This document shows, in pieces, positions 1 to 11,200 of a stretch of DNA of 64,000 bases. Position 1 is the first letter of the stretch, and every line of letters starts with the position of its first letter. Under the pieces are notes generated by a model. The model did no database searches. It was not told the origin of the DNA and saw only the letters and a list, made by a program, of their open reading frames with translations. Origin of the DNA: Kondoa malvinella (taxonomy: Eukaryota; Basidiomycota; Agaricostilbomycetes; Agaricostilbales; Kondoaceae); the NCBI GenBank assembly GCA_039545315.1, contig BCIM01000009.1, forward strand, positions 124,001 through 188,000, written 5' to 3'. Made by a program: the position numbers and the translations under genes.

Positions 1-190
1 TCAAGCTGACAATCTTTCCGCGCCAACAGGTCCTTCGCAGCGAGTGTAATGTACAAGAGCTCTGAGTGATGCAACATCTTGGTTCACCTCTATACGAATG
101 ATTTCGCTCCGGTTTCTTAGGTCCAGGTCCTTTGTCTCAAAAGTTGATTGACAAACCATCCTTGATCCTCGCGGTATGAACCTACAGCTC
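1..190. repeat. Diverged direct repeat, copy A
   Basis: The first ~73 bases match positions 3297-3369 at about 86 % identity by hand alignment. After a poorly matching middle, similarity returns around 120-190 versus 3420-3485, where both copies carry the same CTCGCGGTATG block. On the reverse strand both copies contain a short open frame with the conserved residues CEGPV and RLSA, and both frames stop at or next to the repeat edge. Many differences are transitions. The repeat starts at the window edge, so it may extend further left. Its nature is unknown: it could be a duplicated gene end or promoter, or a target duplication around the 3.1-kb segment it brackets. Confidence 0.6.
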
Positions 191-420
191 AATTGCTTCT
201 GTCTGCTCTCCCTTCTTGCATGTCTAATCCGTCTGATCGCTTTTGCCTCGCCTACTGTCCTTGCTTCTTGTCTGCTCTGGCTTAAACCGTCTCAAGTAGC
301 ATTGACCTCTTCTGTTCCATCGCGTTTGCATTGACATTCTTTTGCTACGCTATGTTGCAACCTTCTGTTAGCTACAGCATTTGATCAGGCAGATGCTGTG
401 TTCGTCTCGGCGACTGCACC
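191..420. other. Leader region of the HAT pseudogene
   Basis: No gene is recognisable here. The stretch is pyrimidine-rich on the + strand, as expected of a fungal promoter or 5' leader, and ends in a good start context (GCACC before the ATG at 421). Confidence 0.35.
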
Positions 421-2049
421 ATGGAAGTCGAGCCTGCAGCGAGCGATATCATCTCGGGCGGAGCAGCAGACGGTGCTCTGCTAGACGAACTGTCGAGCAC
501 ATTAGACAAGATCGCCAAGAGGTCTTATGATTCAAACTTGCGTGCGCTCGATGTTGCTCTGTCGCAGCAGCTGGGCATAGAAATCAAGTCAGCCCTGCTG
601 GAAAAATGCCCAGTCAGTCCTTTGCTTTGCCTGGGGCTGGTTGGCTGGCTAGAGTGGATAGAAGAGCGCAAAGCGAGAAGCCAGTAGAAGCCGCAAGATT
701 TGGACGCTGTCACCTCGGTAGTTGATCTATACGGGAAGGCCTTGAATCATGTGCTCTGTGAGTAACTGTCCGTACTAGCCAGTGAAGAGCTGACTATGTT
801 ATAGCGATCCGGATTTGTCGATCTTATGTCGCTTTCATCCTCGAAGGCTATTGCTATTCTTGAGGTGTGCCATTACCTCATCAAGAAGGTCAAGAGCCAG
901 TGGAGGACACTTCAACAGGAGATGGCGTTAACGAGACCTTGGCTGCATTTTGGACGGAAGAATTGGCCAGTAAGAGACTGCAAATGGTTTCTGATAGAGA
1001 GACTGTCAGCATGTCGCCCTGGTATGTAGCACTCTATCCATATTCACTTCGCTCTGATGATTGCATCAGGGCTACCTTGTCTGGAAATGTTGGCGTGATT
1101 TCGCGGCCGACTTGCTGCGAAGGGAGCCAAGGTGAGGGTGCCCATTCGTGCGAGAAATGCTCACTAATAGCTTGCGGAAATACTATAGCGAACAGCAGAC
1201 AGAACGGATTCAACAGATGTACATTTCTCGTCTCGAAGACCCGCATGACCGTAAGTTCAAGCTCTTCCTGTTCCCTCACACAAGATGCTGACACCTGACA
1301 GACATAGACGAAACCTTCCAATCCTATTCTACCTTCATCTCAACCCATTTCTCCCCTGCAATCTAAGGGACGGCATGTTTTCCAGTAACGAAGCTTACAG
1401 CGCTATGAAAGCCAACTGGGATCGAACCGACACCAAAGCGGGCGAACTCGGTCAAGCGCAGTACGCTGCTCCAGCCTACCTGTCTTGCGCTGCTTGGTCG
1501 CGGCACCGGCAAGAAAGCAGCTTCTACCGATCCTATGCTGGCCAGAGTGTGTATTCGAAAGAGCGATCAAAGACTGTGGGAATGATTGGTCAGGTTGGGA
1601 AGCGTATTTGCAGTTCTGGAAGGATCGCTTGAGTGAAGTCGAGATGCCTGACGATGCTGTTGAAGAGGATGAAGCAGAACAGAAGATACCTGAAGAGATG
1701 CAGATCCTGCTTGTCGAATGGATGGGAGTTGCAGAGAAGGCTGCGAAGCATTTACCTCACTCGGCCGATTCTTGGGTCGCGTTGATGCGCATACCCGAAC
1801 GAGGGATTGACCTCCAGAAGGTATGTTCGATGATCAATGTCTACACTGGTGCTAAACAAGGGGGATAGAAACCTTCAAGTAAGCATTTGGCACACATCGA
1901 TGGACAAGAACCAGTCAAGCTTTACATTGCTCGAGCAGAATATGGCCTAAGAACTCTTGGAGCCGTTGTAGCAAAGAGTATAGACCCGTCTGAAGGCTTA
2001 CTGGATCTGACGCAAGTCTTGCCTGAGGGCATCGAGAAGATCCGAAAAG
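421..2049 (+). pseudogene. HAT-repeat protein (SART3-like) pseudogene
   Basis: The frames encode half-a-TPR (HAT) helices like the N-terminal half of SART3-type U4/U6 snRNP recycling factors. Recognisable pieces are WLEWIEER (near 650), DLYGKALNHVL (near 725), YLVWKCWRDFAADLLR (near 1072), VFERAIKDC and WEAYLQFW (1551-1620) and AEKAAKHLPHSADSWVALM (near 1735). Plausible introns lie near 757-804, 1027-1069, 1132-1188, 1250-1301 and 1821-1868. The gene is broken. There is an in-frame TAG at 685-687 and an in-frame TGA at 861-863. There is a frame change near 1366, another near 1470, and a single extra T near 1550 that separates LARV from VFERAI. The RRM and LSm-binding C-terminus of SART3 is absent; the frame runs into aconitase sequence instead. 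Downstream of 1551 the frame is intact. Confidence 0.75.
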
Positions 2050-2126
2050 GTACGCGTGTATTCCTGGTAGTTAGAGCGAGCTCATATGTCACAGCGGTCA
2101 TGAAGACTGATCCTTACAGTTGTCAG

Positions 2127-2903
2127 CTGGAGAAGTGCTCACATTCCCCAAGGCGAAAGGCAAGTGCACAACAGATCACATCTCAGCTGGGTCAGTCTTC
2201 AACTCTTTTCTGAAGTGACTTCAGGTTGCTGATGTGTTTTGCAATAGTGGTCCATGGTTGAAGTTCCGTGGACATCTCGAAAACATTTCTCAGAACTGCC
2301 TGATCGGTGCCATCAATTCTGCCAACGACAAAGCCAACTCTATCCAAAACCTGAACACTGGTTCTTGGGGCCCTGTGCCTTCAGTTGCAGCAGAGTACAG
2401 GGATGCTGGTATTCCATGGTGAGTTCTTGGTCTGGCAATATTTTGGGTAAACGCTGAAATATCGCAGGGTTGTTATCGGTGACCACAACTATGGCGAAGG
2501 ATCCTCAAGAGAACACGCTGCCCTTGAACCTCGTTTCCTGGGAGGTGCTGCTATCATCACCCGCTCTTTCGCTCGTATCCACAAAACCAACTGCAAGAAG
2601 CAAGGTCTCCTCCCTCTCACTTTCGTCAACGAAGCCGACTACGACAAGGTGCAGCCAACAGACAAGGTTGACCTTCTCGGTGTCAAGGAGCTCGCGGAAG
2701 GAAGCAAATTGACTTTAAGGCTTAAGCACAAGGATGGCTCGACTGAGGATGTCCAACTCCAACACACTTTCAACGCTGGCCAAATAGAATGGCACCGCGC
2801 GGGTTCTGCGTGAGTAAACCATTGTCGTCGCTATTTCAGAACTGATTCCGCGGAAAATAGACTCCACCGTATGGCTGAGAAAAAGGCAGCAGCTGCATCA
2901 TAA
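2127..2903 (+). pseudogene. Aconitase C-terminal swivel domain fragment
   Basis: Spliced exons 2127-2190, 2248-2418, 2468-2809 and 2861-2903 read through without interruption and give only domain 4 of mitochondrial-type aconitase (citrate to isocitrate, TCA cycle). It starts at KGKCTTDHIS, continues with GPWLKFRGHLENIS and the active-site [14 protein letters not shown] block, then RSFARIH and KQGLLPLTF, and ends in GSALHRMAEKKAAAAS. The iron-sulfur domains 1-3 are absent, so this cannot be an active aconitase. Two substitutions in an otherwise nearly invariant stretch (family HETNLKKQG, here HKTNCKKQG) suggest relaxed constraint. The fragment is joined in frame to the HAT pseudogene through a 77-nt intron at 2050-2126. 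A full-length aconitase must be elsewhere in the genome. Confidence 0.8.
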
Positions 2904-3296
2904 ACGAGGTCTGTAGGGGTATCACTTTTTGTGTCATTCATTCGTGTCCGTATGCAATCTATAGCACGCATTTGTAACATCTTTGCACTTCTTGAGACTT
3001 GAGTTCGTCTGCTTCATGCAATAAAGTTCCCGACGCTCTGTTCGAGACCACCGTTTTGCTCAAATCGTATGCGTGAGGCCATTATCACACTGAAGCTAGT
3101 AAGCATCCTCTCAATGCTCCTCTTTGCTCTCTCCTCCTTGTCCAAGCTAAGAGGAAACTTCTACGAATTTTTGTCTATCGCGCCCGCCCTTGAGGCAGGG
3201 TGCTTCCATGAGGCTGTCGTTCTGCGACTAAAATATACAAGCATATGTCTGAGCCATCCATTCGTCTGCTTGCCAAGCTCTCATTTGAACGGATCA
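2904..3296. other. Spacer after the aconitase fragment
   Basis: No supported gene. AT-rich 3'-end-like sequence (CAATAAAG near 3019) follows the aconitase stop, then unassigned sequence up to repeat copy B. Confidence 0.3.
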
Positions 3297-3485
3297 TCGA
3301 GCTGACAATCTTCCTGCGCGAACAGGTCCTTCGCAGTGTGTGCAATGTATAAGAGCTCCCAGTGATGCAGTCACCGCAAGCCCATGTGAAGGGTTTGGCT
3401 CCAATCTTACAGTCCTCCATACCTTTTGCCTTGAAAGTTTATTGACCGGACATCCTGGATGCTCGCGGTATGGGCCTGCATGTCA
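3297..3485. repeat. Diverged direct repeat, copy B
   Basis: Second copy of the repeat at 1-190, offset by 3296 bp. The reverse-strand frame here stops one codon beyond the copy A equivalent. It lies upstream of the sorting nexin gene. The region 3486-3929 that follows holds no recognisable gene and presumably contains the nexin promoter. Confidence 0.6.
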
Positions 3486-3929
3486 GCTTCTGTCTTCTTT
3501 TCGGTCTTGCATTGTCATTCAAACTGCAGCATATTCTGAGCCAGCCGCTGTGGTCTCTCATATCGGCGAGATGATCCCATTTCTGTTCTTCCCTTCGTCT
3601 CTCGACTCTTCTCATCCTCATTTGTGCTCACAAAGTGTGCTCGCTCGCTTTCTCTGTGACTGTTCATTCTTCTGCGCAGGTATGACAGCGATGGAGCGTC
3701 GCTTGCGGACGTTCTCATATCGCCCTTAGCCAGGAAGCAATTAGGAGCGAGTTGCAGTAGCGTAGCTCTGCGTGATCTGTAGTCGCTGTGTAGTTCTTGT
3801 CTTGTACAATGCAGTAGGCACGCGAATGTCAGCGATAAAGAGATTGCTATTGCCCACCACTCAGCGTCACACATTGGACGACACTCGACTCGCTAGCAGC
3901 TACACCTTGGCTACAAGTGCCATGAGGGC

Positions 3930-6900
3930 ATGGAATCAAAGCTCGTATCATTGTCTGCAGCTCTCCTTGCCTTTATAGCCGCATATGGACTGCGCTTTGT
4001 CCTATCTCGACTGCATGGACTGATCGCTTGTCTGCTCTTCATTGGCCTGAGTCTACTATCTGGCTTGGGTATTTGTCTATTCAGCAGCGTCTGGCTGTCA
4101 TTACGGAGGTCTAGAGGAGCCAAGCGTCGCAACGAGCCGACAAGACTTGCATTCGCAACAGCAGCAGCATGGGCACGGACACAGACTCGACATGACTGGG
4201 CGTCGGCCAACGCAGAGAAGCCTGTGAAGCAGCAATTGCATCCAGCGCTAGATACAGAAGCTACTTCGGCCATTGATGAAGTCCTGTCGTTAGCAATGCA
4301 GCACTTTATTCTGGCGTGGTACATACCTCTCTTCGGTCAGTATGCCCCAAGAGCTTTCCCTGCAGCTGTAGAGAGCATCATTCGCTTTTGTTTCGCTGGT
4401 ATCATCAAGCGAGCCGAACGACTCGACTGGCCAACTCTGCTCGTCTCCCAGATCTTGCCGAAAGTTACACTGCACTTGCAAACTTTCAAACAAGCTGGTG
4501 GAATCGCTGTAGCGGATAGTGAACTGGATCTGGCGTTGGCTTCCAAGTACGCGGCACTATTGCCCAATTTGGCAGGAGGGCAAAGTGGTCTGCATGAGGC
4601 TGTCAATGTATCCAGTCTGAATACAAAACCATCGGAAGAAAAGTGGCTGAGACCAAGGGTCGTTGCTCTATTGCGGCTCCTCATGCCAAAGTCGTGAGCA
4701 GACCGCTGGCCAAAGATAAGCCGCCTGTACTAATCTACTAGCAGCGAATCATCGTCTTCGGCTGTCTTTACTATGACAAGAGAGATCGTAGCATCGACCA
4801 TCGTCTTGCCTTTGGTTGATATGTTGTCGGACCCGGATTTCTGGAATCAGCAGATTGATGAAAAGGCAAATTCTTCTCAACAATGGAACCAGGCTCAGCT
4901 AACATTATCTACAGATTGCTACCTTCATGCAAGAGCGTCAAATGGTAGATCAGCTTCTTGCCGCTCTCGACAATGCGCCTTCTTCAGTCCCGATTCCTGC
5001 TTCGGCAGTGACTGCCAAACCATCTATCTCGATCAAGTCCATCACCTCTGAGAAGGACTACGAAGCCTACCTGAAAACTATTCGCCGTTGTACATCGCTT
5101 GCTGAAGCACGACGAATTCGTAGCGACATTGTGCTAGCACTGAAGAGGGCAAATCTACCAATCGCAAATCAGACTTCTCCTACACATGCCTCGTCAAGTG
5201 CAACAGCATATCTTGAAAGATTACAGAGTGCCAAGAAGCTTGTGGATAACCGCATCAAAGAGCTTGGTGGTGATTCAGTGCGTTGCCAATTTAAATTTGC
5301 GGCCTCGTTCCCTGACATTAGGCTGCAGATTCGCGAGTCTGTCACAACTCTACCGGGTCAAGATATCACTTTGATTAAGATCCTACAAAATCCTACTTCT
5401 CTGTCGCATTGGCTGGAGCATATGGATCGCCGCCAGCGCTCTTCTCTAATTCAATTCTGGCTTGTTGTCGAAGGCCTCAAAGATGCCCCTCTTACCGACC
5501 TTTCTAAGACACCTCAGTCAGGTTTGACTAAAGACGATGTTCAATTCATCTGGTCGAGCTATTTCGAGCACAATCCCATCATTCCCTTGGACCAACATAT
5601 CGATCAGATCAGCTCATTCCTCGACAATCCTTCGCCTAGTCAAACCGACCTAGATCGCATTCGCCAAACTTTGATAACGCTTCAAGATGCGGCTCTCAGC
5701 GAGATGGCAGAAGATGACTTTGACACATTCCGGAATGGGGATCTATACATTAAAGCATTATCGTCCTTCTCCACCGCTGTGGAAAGTACCTCACCTCCTA
5801 CGACCCCTCGCAAAGGACGAGGCAGAAAAGCTAGCTTGGTAAGTGCAGCCTCGCTAAAGTCGCCCCTTCAACGCGCGTCTTCATCTACAACCTCGCCCAC
5901 TGCTCGAAGACCAAACTTCCCATCACTTTTACCTTCCTTCATGAGTTCAAGCAAACCCAAGTTTCTCAGTCGAAGCGATACTGCACCGTCAGACATGGCC
6001 ATACGATCTGCCGGTGACCTCAATAACCGAGTGATCAGTCCACCTACCTCTCCTAGTGTTGCTTCCGATGGCTTGGGCTTCCTGTTTGGCGCGGACGACG
6101 AAGCAGCACGAAGTCCGCTGTTTGGCAGCGTACAGCTATCAGATGACCAAGGCACCAATGTTGCGCCTCGACCTGAAACTATGGATGCGATTCAAGAGGC
6201 GCTGAGCAGTATTCTGGCCGGAACAAGGGAAGAAGAAGTTCGACCTCGACGTTCAGCAATGAGAAGCGCGAGTGAGAACAGCACCACTTCTTTGGACGGT
6301 CTATCTTCGTACGCTTCGTCTGCAGCAGATCTCGCCTCTCTTGCTCCCGGTCTAGCCAAGAAACTGACCATGACTAGTCTTGATGTTCATTCTGCCAAGG
6401 CAAGAGCGTCGACCGGCGTTACTAGCGGCCTCTTCGAGGACAACCTTATCAACTCATCGCCTGATGTCGAAGACCCAGAAGATGCATCTATGTCCGGGTC
6501 GATAGACAGCTTACCGGCGCCTTCCGCCCTGACGAGCCCATCAACTGTCAGTCTACCGCTCAAAGATGCCAAGATCGATTTGCGACTTGCCAAACTGCGA
6601 GATCAGGAGGGTGTCATTGCCCTGCTTCTGCGAAGTGCTACGACAAAAGGCACGAAGCGTGAAGTCAAGCTGCTGAGCAAATCGCTACAAGCTGTTCAAA
6701 GAGAAATTAGAGCGCTTCTACTTGAAAAGGAACAGAACTCTGAATCTGCCATCGATGTCATTCAGCCTAACAATACTAGCGTCTCGATACCTGGAACGAC
6801 GATAAGCGAGGCGAATGGTAATAAGTTTGTTCTGTAAGCCAGGTCTAAGGACTCGCCGGCAGGTAGCTGACTTTGATCTGTCACAGATACCTCATAGAGG

Positions 6901-8100
6901 TTCGTCAGAACGGCTCTGACGGCTCAAACGCTTCGGGATGGCTCGCAACGCGCCGCTACAGCGAATTCTTTGCCCTATCTACCGCTATGAAGGAGCGATA
7001 TCCGACCCTGAGGCAGGCTGACTTTCCAAGCAAGCGTCTAGTCACCTCAATGTCAGAGTCTTTCGTACAACATCGAAAAGAGGCTCTGGAGAAGTACTTA
7101 CAAGTGAGAGAGCTATTCTGCTCTTTTGTCCAAGCTCACACCCGTGTGCAGTCAATGGTCGCAAATTCTCAAGCCTGTTCTACACCCGAGATGCAAACGT
7201 TTTTATCGACGCAGACAATATATCTACCCAAGATGGATGCAACCGATGCAACGACATCAAAACGCCTTGTTGATCTGCTACCATCACAAGGCACATTCAA
7301 GACGTTGTACAAGTCAGTAGCAATCGGCTTCGACGAATTGCTGGCAGGTCCAACTTTGGTCGAAGCTGTCGCAACTCGCCTCAGCCAACAAGCTGCCGAG
7401 CTCGCAGGACTGGCGCCTACAAACGTGACAGAGGAAGATATGGAAGGGCTGTCCAACTCTGATGTTGCCATAGGCACTTCCACCGAGGGTTTGACCTACT
7501 TCACTGCGCCCATATGCGATCTCTTTGTCGAGCTCTTCGAATTGAAGGCCCGCAACAACTGGCTTCGACGTCAAGCTATCCTTGTGATCTTGCAAACAGT
7601 CCTTAGGGGCACTATCGAGCGGTGCGTAAACAGCTACCAACCTCTTCAATTCTCAGGTGATCTGCAGCAAAATGCGAGATGGAGTCAAGGTAGCGCTGGA
7701 GAACCAGAATCTGGTCATTTATGCCGATACATTGAAAAATGTCATGTTTCCCAATGGAGCAATGCGACCTCCTTCGATACCAAGAACGGCAGAACAGAAG
7801 GAAGCGACAAGAGCAGCTGCCCACCGCCGTCTTGGCATCATGCTTCCAGGTAAGTGCACCATGTCGGTTGACAGCAGCGCTAATACTGTTACAGACCTTG
7901 CTGCAAACCTTATCGGCAGGCAGAATGCAAGGAAGGCCGCTCGACTTATTTTCGCTGTTCTACAGAACCGCCGTCTGACGAAGCATTTGATCTATTCTAT
8001 AGCTGAAGACGTAGGTGGTACAATCGCTACTTACTGTCCTGCTGATCACACTATTCTCTAGCTACTGATAGCAATATTTCCCGAACTTAATCGTCTATAA
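3930..8100 (+). CDS. MDM1: Mdm1/Snx13-type PXA-RGS-PX sorting nexin
   Basis: The spliced model encodes 1292 aa from exons 3930-4693, 4742-4865, 4915-6833, 6887-7621, 7668-7849, 7895-8010 and 8062-8100. Two N-terminal hydrophobic segments (residues ~5-60) fit the ER hairpin of this family. A PXA domain follows (MQHFILAWYIPLFG region). The RGS-like segment includes SLSHWLEHMDRRQRSSLIQFWLVVEGL. A long serine-rich disordered linker leads to a PX domain with the RRYSEF phosphoinositide-binding motif. The nexin-C domain ends in LLIAIFPELNRL. In yeast, Mdm1 tethers the ER to the vacuole and lipid droplets, so a contact-site tether is the likely role. The second intron (4866-4914) appears to use a GC donor; reading through it shifts the frame. 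The gene is convergent with the Sro7-like gene, 143 bp between stops. Confidence 0.9.
4866..4914 (+). other. GC-AG intron in the Mdm1 gene
   Basis: Exon ...GATGAAAAG is followed by GCAAAT and the intron ends CTACAG, with GCTAAC upstream as branch point. Removal joins the PXA part to IATFMQERQMVDQLL in frame. No GT donor in the area gives an open frame. Confidence 0.7.
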
Positions 8101-8243
8101 TTGTCCATCGTCCTGCTGTAAACACTATACCCACATCACTTGTAACGCTATGCATGGTATATTGGGTTTTCGTTACATATAGCTACCGAACTTTGACTTG
8201 AGACCTGTTGCCATAGGCGCTGAGTCGAGCAAGTGCGGTTTCA

Positions 8244-11200
8244 CTAGTTGGAAAACCGACCTTGCTTGAAAGCCAAACCTTTCGCCTCTTTCAGCATGTC
8301 CTTTGCTCCTTGCCTGGGGCAGTTACAGAGTCAGACCGGAGCAAGACGAAGTCAACACTGGACTTACCCGATATTCTAGGCAGTTGCGAGCGCAGACATG
8401 AGCGAACCGAAGTTACTACTAAAGAGGCTGAAGCCTTACATTCATCGATTCGTTGAGATTGCTCAGCAACTCGCCGCGCTCTTCTAATGCTTGATTCGTC
8501 CGTTGCATTTCAGCACGAGCAGCCCTCGTTTCTGGCACATCTCGTAGATGCCGTTGCTCTTGGCCTCCGCCAAATGATGGCATCGCGGGTATTGCTGGCA
8601 TCGCGAACCAAGAACCTGCTGCAGCAGCTGGAGAAGCAGATGCCGAAGTACCAACAGCTGGCTGGTGAGGTTTGGGCTTCGGTTTAGGGCGACCCGGACC
8701 GCCCACTGGAGCTGAATCAGCAATGTCCTTGGCAGAAGATGTAAAGAGCTAACGTATTTCATCAAGCGAGGCAGCCGTCATTTGGACATGGCTACCCCAC
8801 CACGACGAAACATTCTTGGCTAAATCGCCAGCAAAAGGGCTGTCCACCAGACTGTGTGCTCCGGTACTGAGTGTGACATTGGGCGGGAAAGCGAACCGGC
8901 TGAAGTCAAAACTCGTTGACAACGTTATTTGTGAGTCGAATGTTTCGCAGTAGTCTCCTTCGGAAGATATAGAAGCCTCGGTCCGCAATCTATGGCTGCA
9001 ATCAGCACCATGATCTAACAATCTAAGTCTTGACCGACCTGGAATCGCGCGAGCCGGGCATCCGCTGTGACCTGTACGCTTCCTTCAGACTTGGCAAGCT
9101 AAGTGCTATGATCGTTGTATCTTCGGCTAATAGTAAAATAGCCGAAGCGTTCTCCTTCGATATGACCTTGGCAGCGATAAGCGGCAACGTCGATTCGTAT
9201 TTTGCGAACCGCGTTCCTGTTGTATTGCTGATGGCCGAGACAGAATGTCTCGCGGCGAGGATGAGCACTGAAAGCAGCTGATCTTTGGCCAGACCATCAT
9301 CGGGCTCATTCAGCAAAGATTGCAGGGCTTGGCCATCTGGTTCGAAAAGACGGCCCCCACGAGGATCCAATGCGCAGGACGTCAAAGGCCGAGTGAGACT
9401 GCCATGCTCAGAAGTCTGGACAGATTCCGCATTGCAAAGCCAGGTATGAAGAGCATGCTTGAGAGTGTAGACGCGAGTTGTGCCGTTGTCATAAGAAGAG
9501 ATCAGCCTCAGACCACGATCAGTATCTGCTTTGCGATGAGCGCATACTCGTTTGTCTAGTGTAGATCTGCTTACCTTGCTCAATGCCACATATTGCCCAG
9601 CTCATGACCTTACAGCTTCCTGAAACTTTCTGCTGCAACACGACATCCGGGCCTCTTAGGTCCAATATCACTAATGTCCCATCCGTCCATGCAACAGCCA
9701 TGAAGCCAACATTACTCAAAGACACACAAGACACCGAGTTTCCCGAAGCGGGCAGCCCAAACACAGCTGAGAAAATAGCACTCTGATTTATAGGATTCGC
9801 ATTGCCCAGGTCGATCAGATTTACATGAGCTGAAGGAGCATGCTGTGTTTCTTGTGCTGGAGTGGCTCGTCTGGTGCTCTTTTTCGGTCGGAAGGGTTTG
9901 AGAATAGATCGCCTTCTATCAGGTGCAGATTCTGGCTGAACTTGTAGCTCTGCGAATTGTTCCGTTGGTTCGTCTTCATCGTCTGCGAAGGAGTCGTGCG
10001 CCCCTACCAGATGACCGAATCGATAGAGGATCACTTCGCCTGTACTGAGCGCTATTGCTACTTCGAGCGATTCGAGAGAGACGGAGAAATCTGTTATGCT
10101 GATGAGTGAAGGTGTGGATCTGTACAGTTGGCCAGCAACGAGTTTGCGACTGTTCAGTAATACATGTCGTATATCGATCTCAGCTAGGAGGTTTGGATAA
10201 TGATTCGGTATGAGTTCTTGTGAAGCGGAAAGATCGACGCTTTTCTGAGGTAGCGCCAGTAGAGAAGAAGAAATGTCCCAGAATCGGATATATAGATTCA
10301 GATGCGTAGTAACGAGGATTTTCTTTCGCTCGAGCACAACAGCTGAAGAATGCAGCTGCTGTCCAGCACCTTGGGAATTCTGTCGAGGCGTGGCTTTTCC
10401 TCCATTTAGTGGCAGAGGCGGCGGGACATTCGAGATTCGCATAGCTTGGAGTTGCGAATAAGCTTGACCGGTACAAGTTTCGATAATGGCTTTTGTTGTT
10501 CGGAACTCTCCAGTCATGCCCAGTAGCGGTGGGACAGATAACGGTTGCTGCTGGCCATGTGGGTGAGGAGGGAAAGAGTATGCAGCGAACGAGCGAGTAG
10601 GAGCTAGCTGAGATGGGAGATCAGGTAGGCGATCGTCCGTGCCATAAGTGATGAGAATGGCTGAAGGGTCGAAAGCCGAGCCATAGTATGGACTTTGAGG
10701 TAAGAGTAAGAAATCTTCGGGCGGCGTAGGAGTAAAGAAGAAGGTATGCGCTATCGGCGCGACGGAATCTTTGAGGGCTTGTCTGGTTGCTGGTGCGAGA
10801 TTAGGCGATGATGCCGGTCCAGCGGCAAGACCATACGAAGCAGCATAAGGCGGTAATGTAAGGACATGAATACCTACAGGATCGCTAGGCAGAGTCCCGC
10901 CCATGATGGTCAAGGTAGTCGATCCAGCAACTGCAGAATCGGCTGCAGCCTCTTCAGCTGTCGGAGGAATAGTCGAAGATGAGCTTGTTCCAGCGAAACG
11001 CGCATACAAATTATCGGCCAAACTTGATGCTTTGAACCCAGACCAAGCAAGTTTGAAAATTGGTTCTCGCAAAGGTCTTCCGTGAGCTTGTTCTTCGATG
11101 GATGGATCTTCGAAGAGACTTTCGGCATTGGCCAGATGAGTTTCATTCCGATCAAAGGTCCGAACGTCGACAGGTTTGTCTTCATCGAGCGTAGACCAGA

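Noticed and set aside
1420..1432. Reverse complement of GGGATCGAACC resembles a tRNA B box (GGTTCGATCCC)
   Set aside because: It sits in a frame encoding ANWDRTDTK of the HAT pseudogene, and I could not find a cloverleaf, an A box at the right distance or a T-run terminator.
8011..8061. Mdm1 frame continuing as VGGTIATYCPADHTIL to a stop at 8061
   Set aside because: A normal GT-AG intron (8011-8061) instead gives EDLLIAIFPELNRL, the expected nexin-C end.
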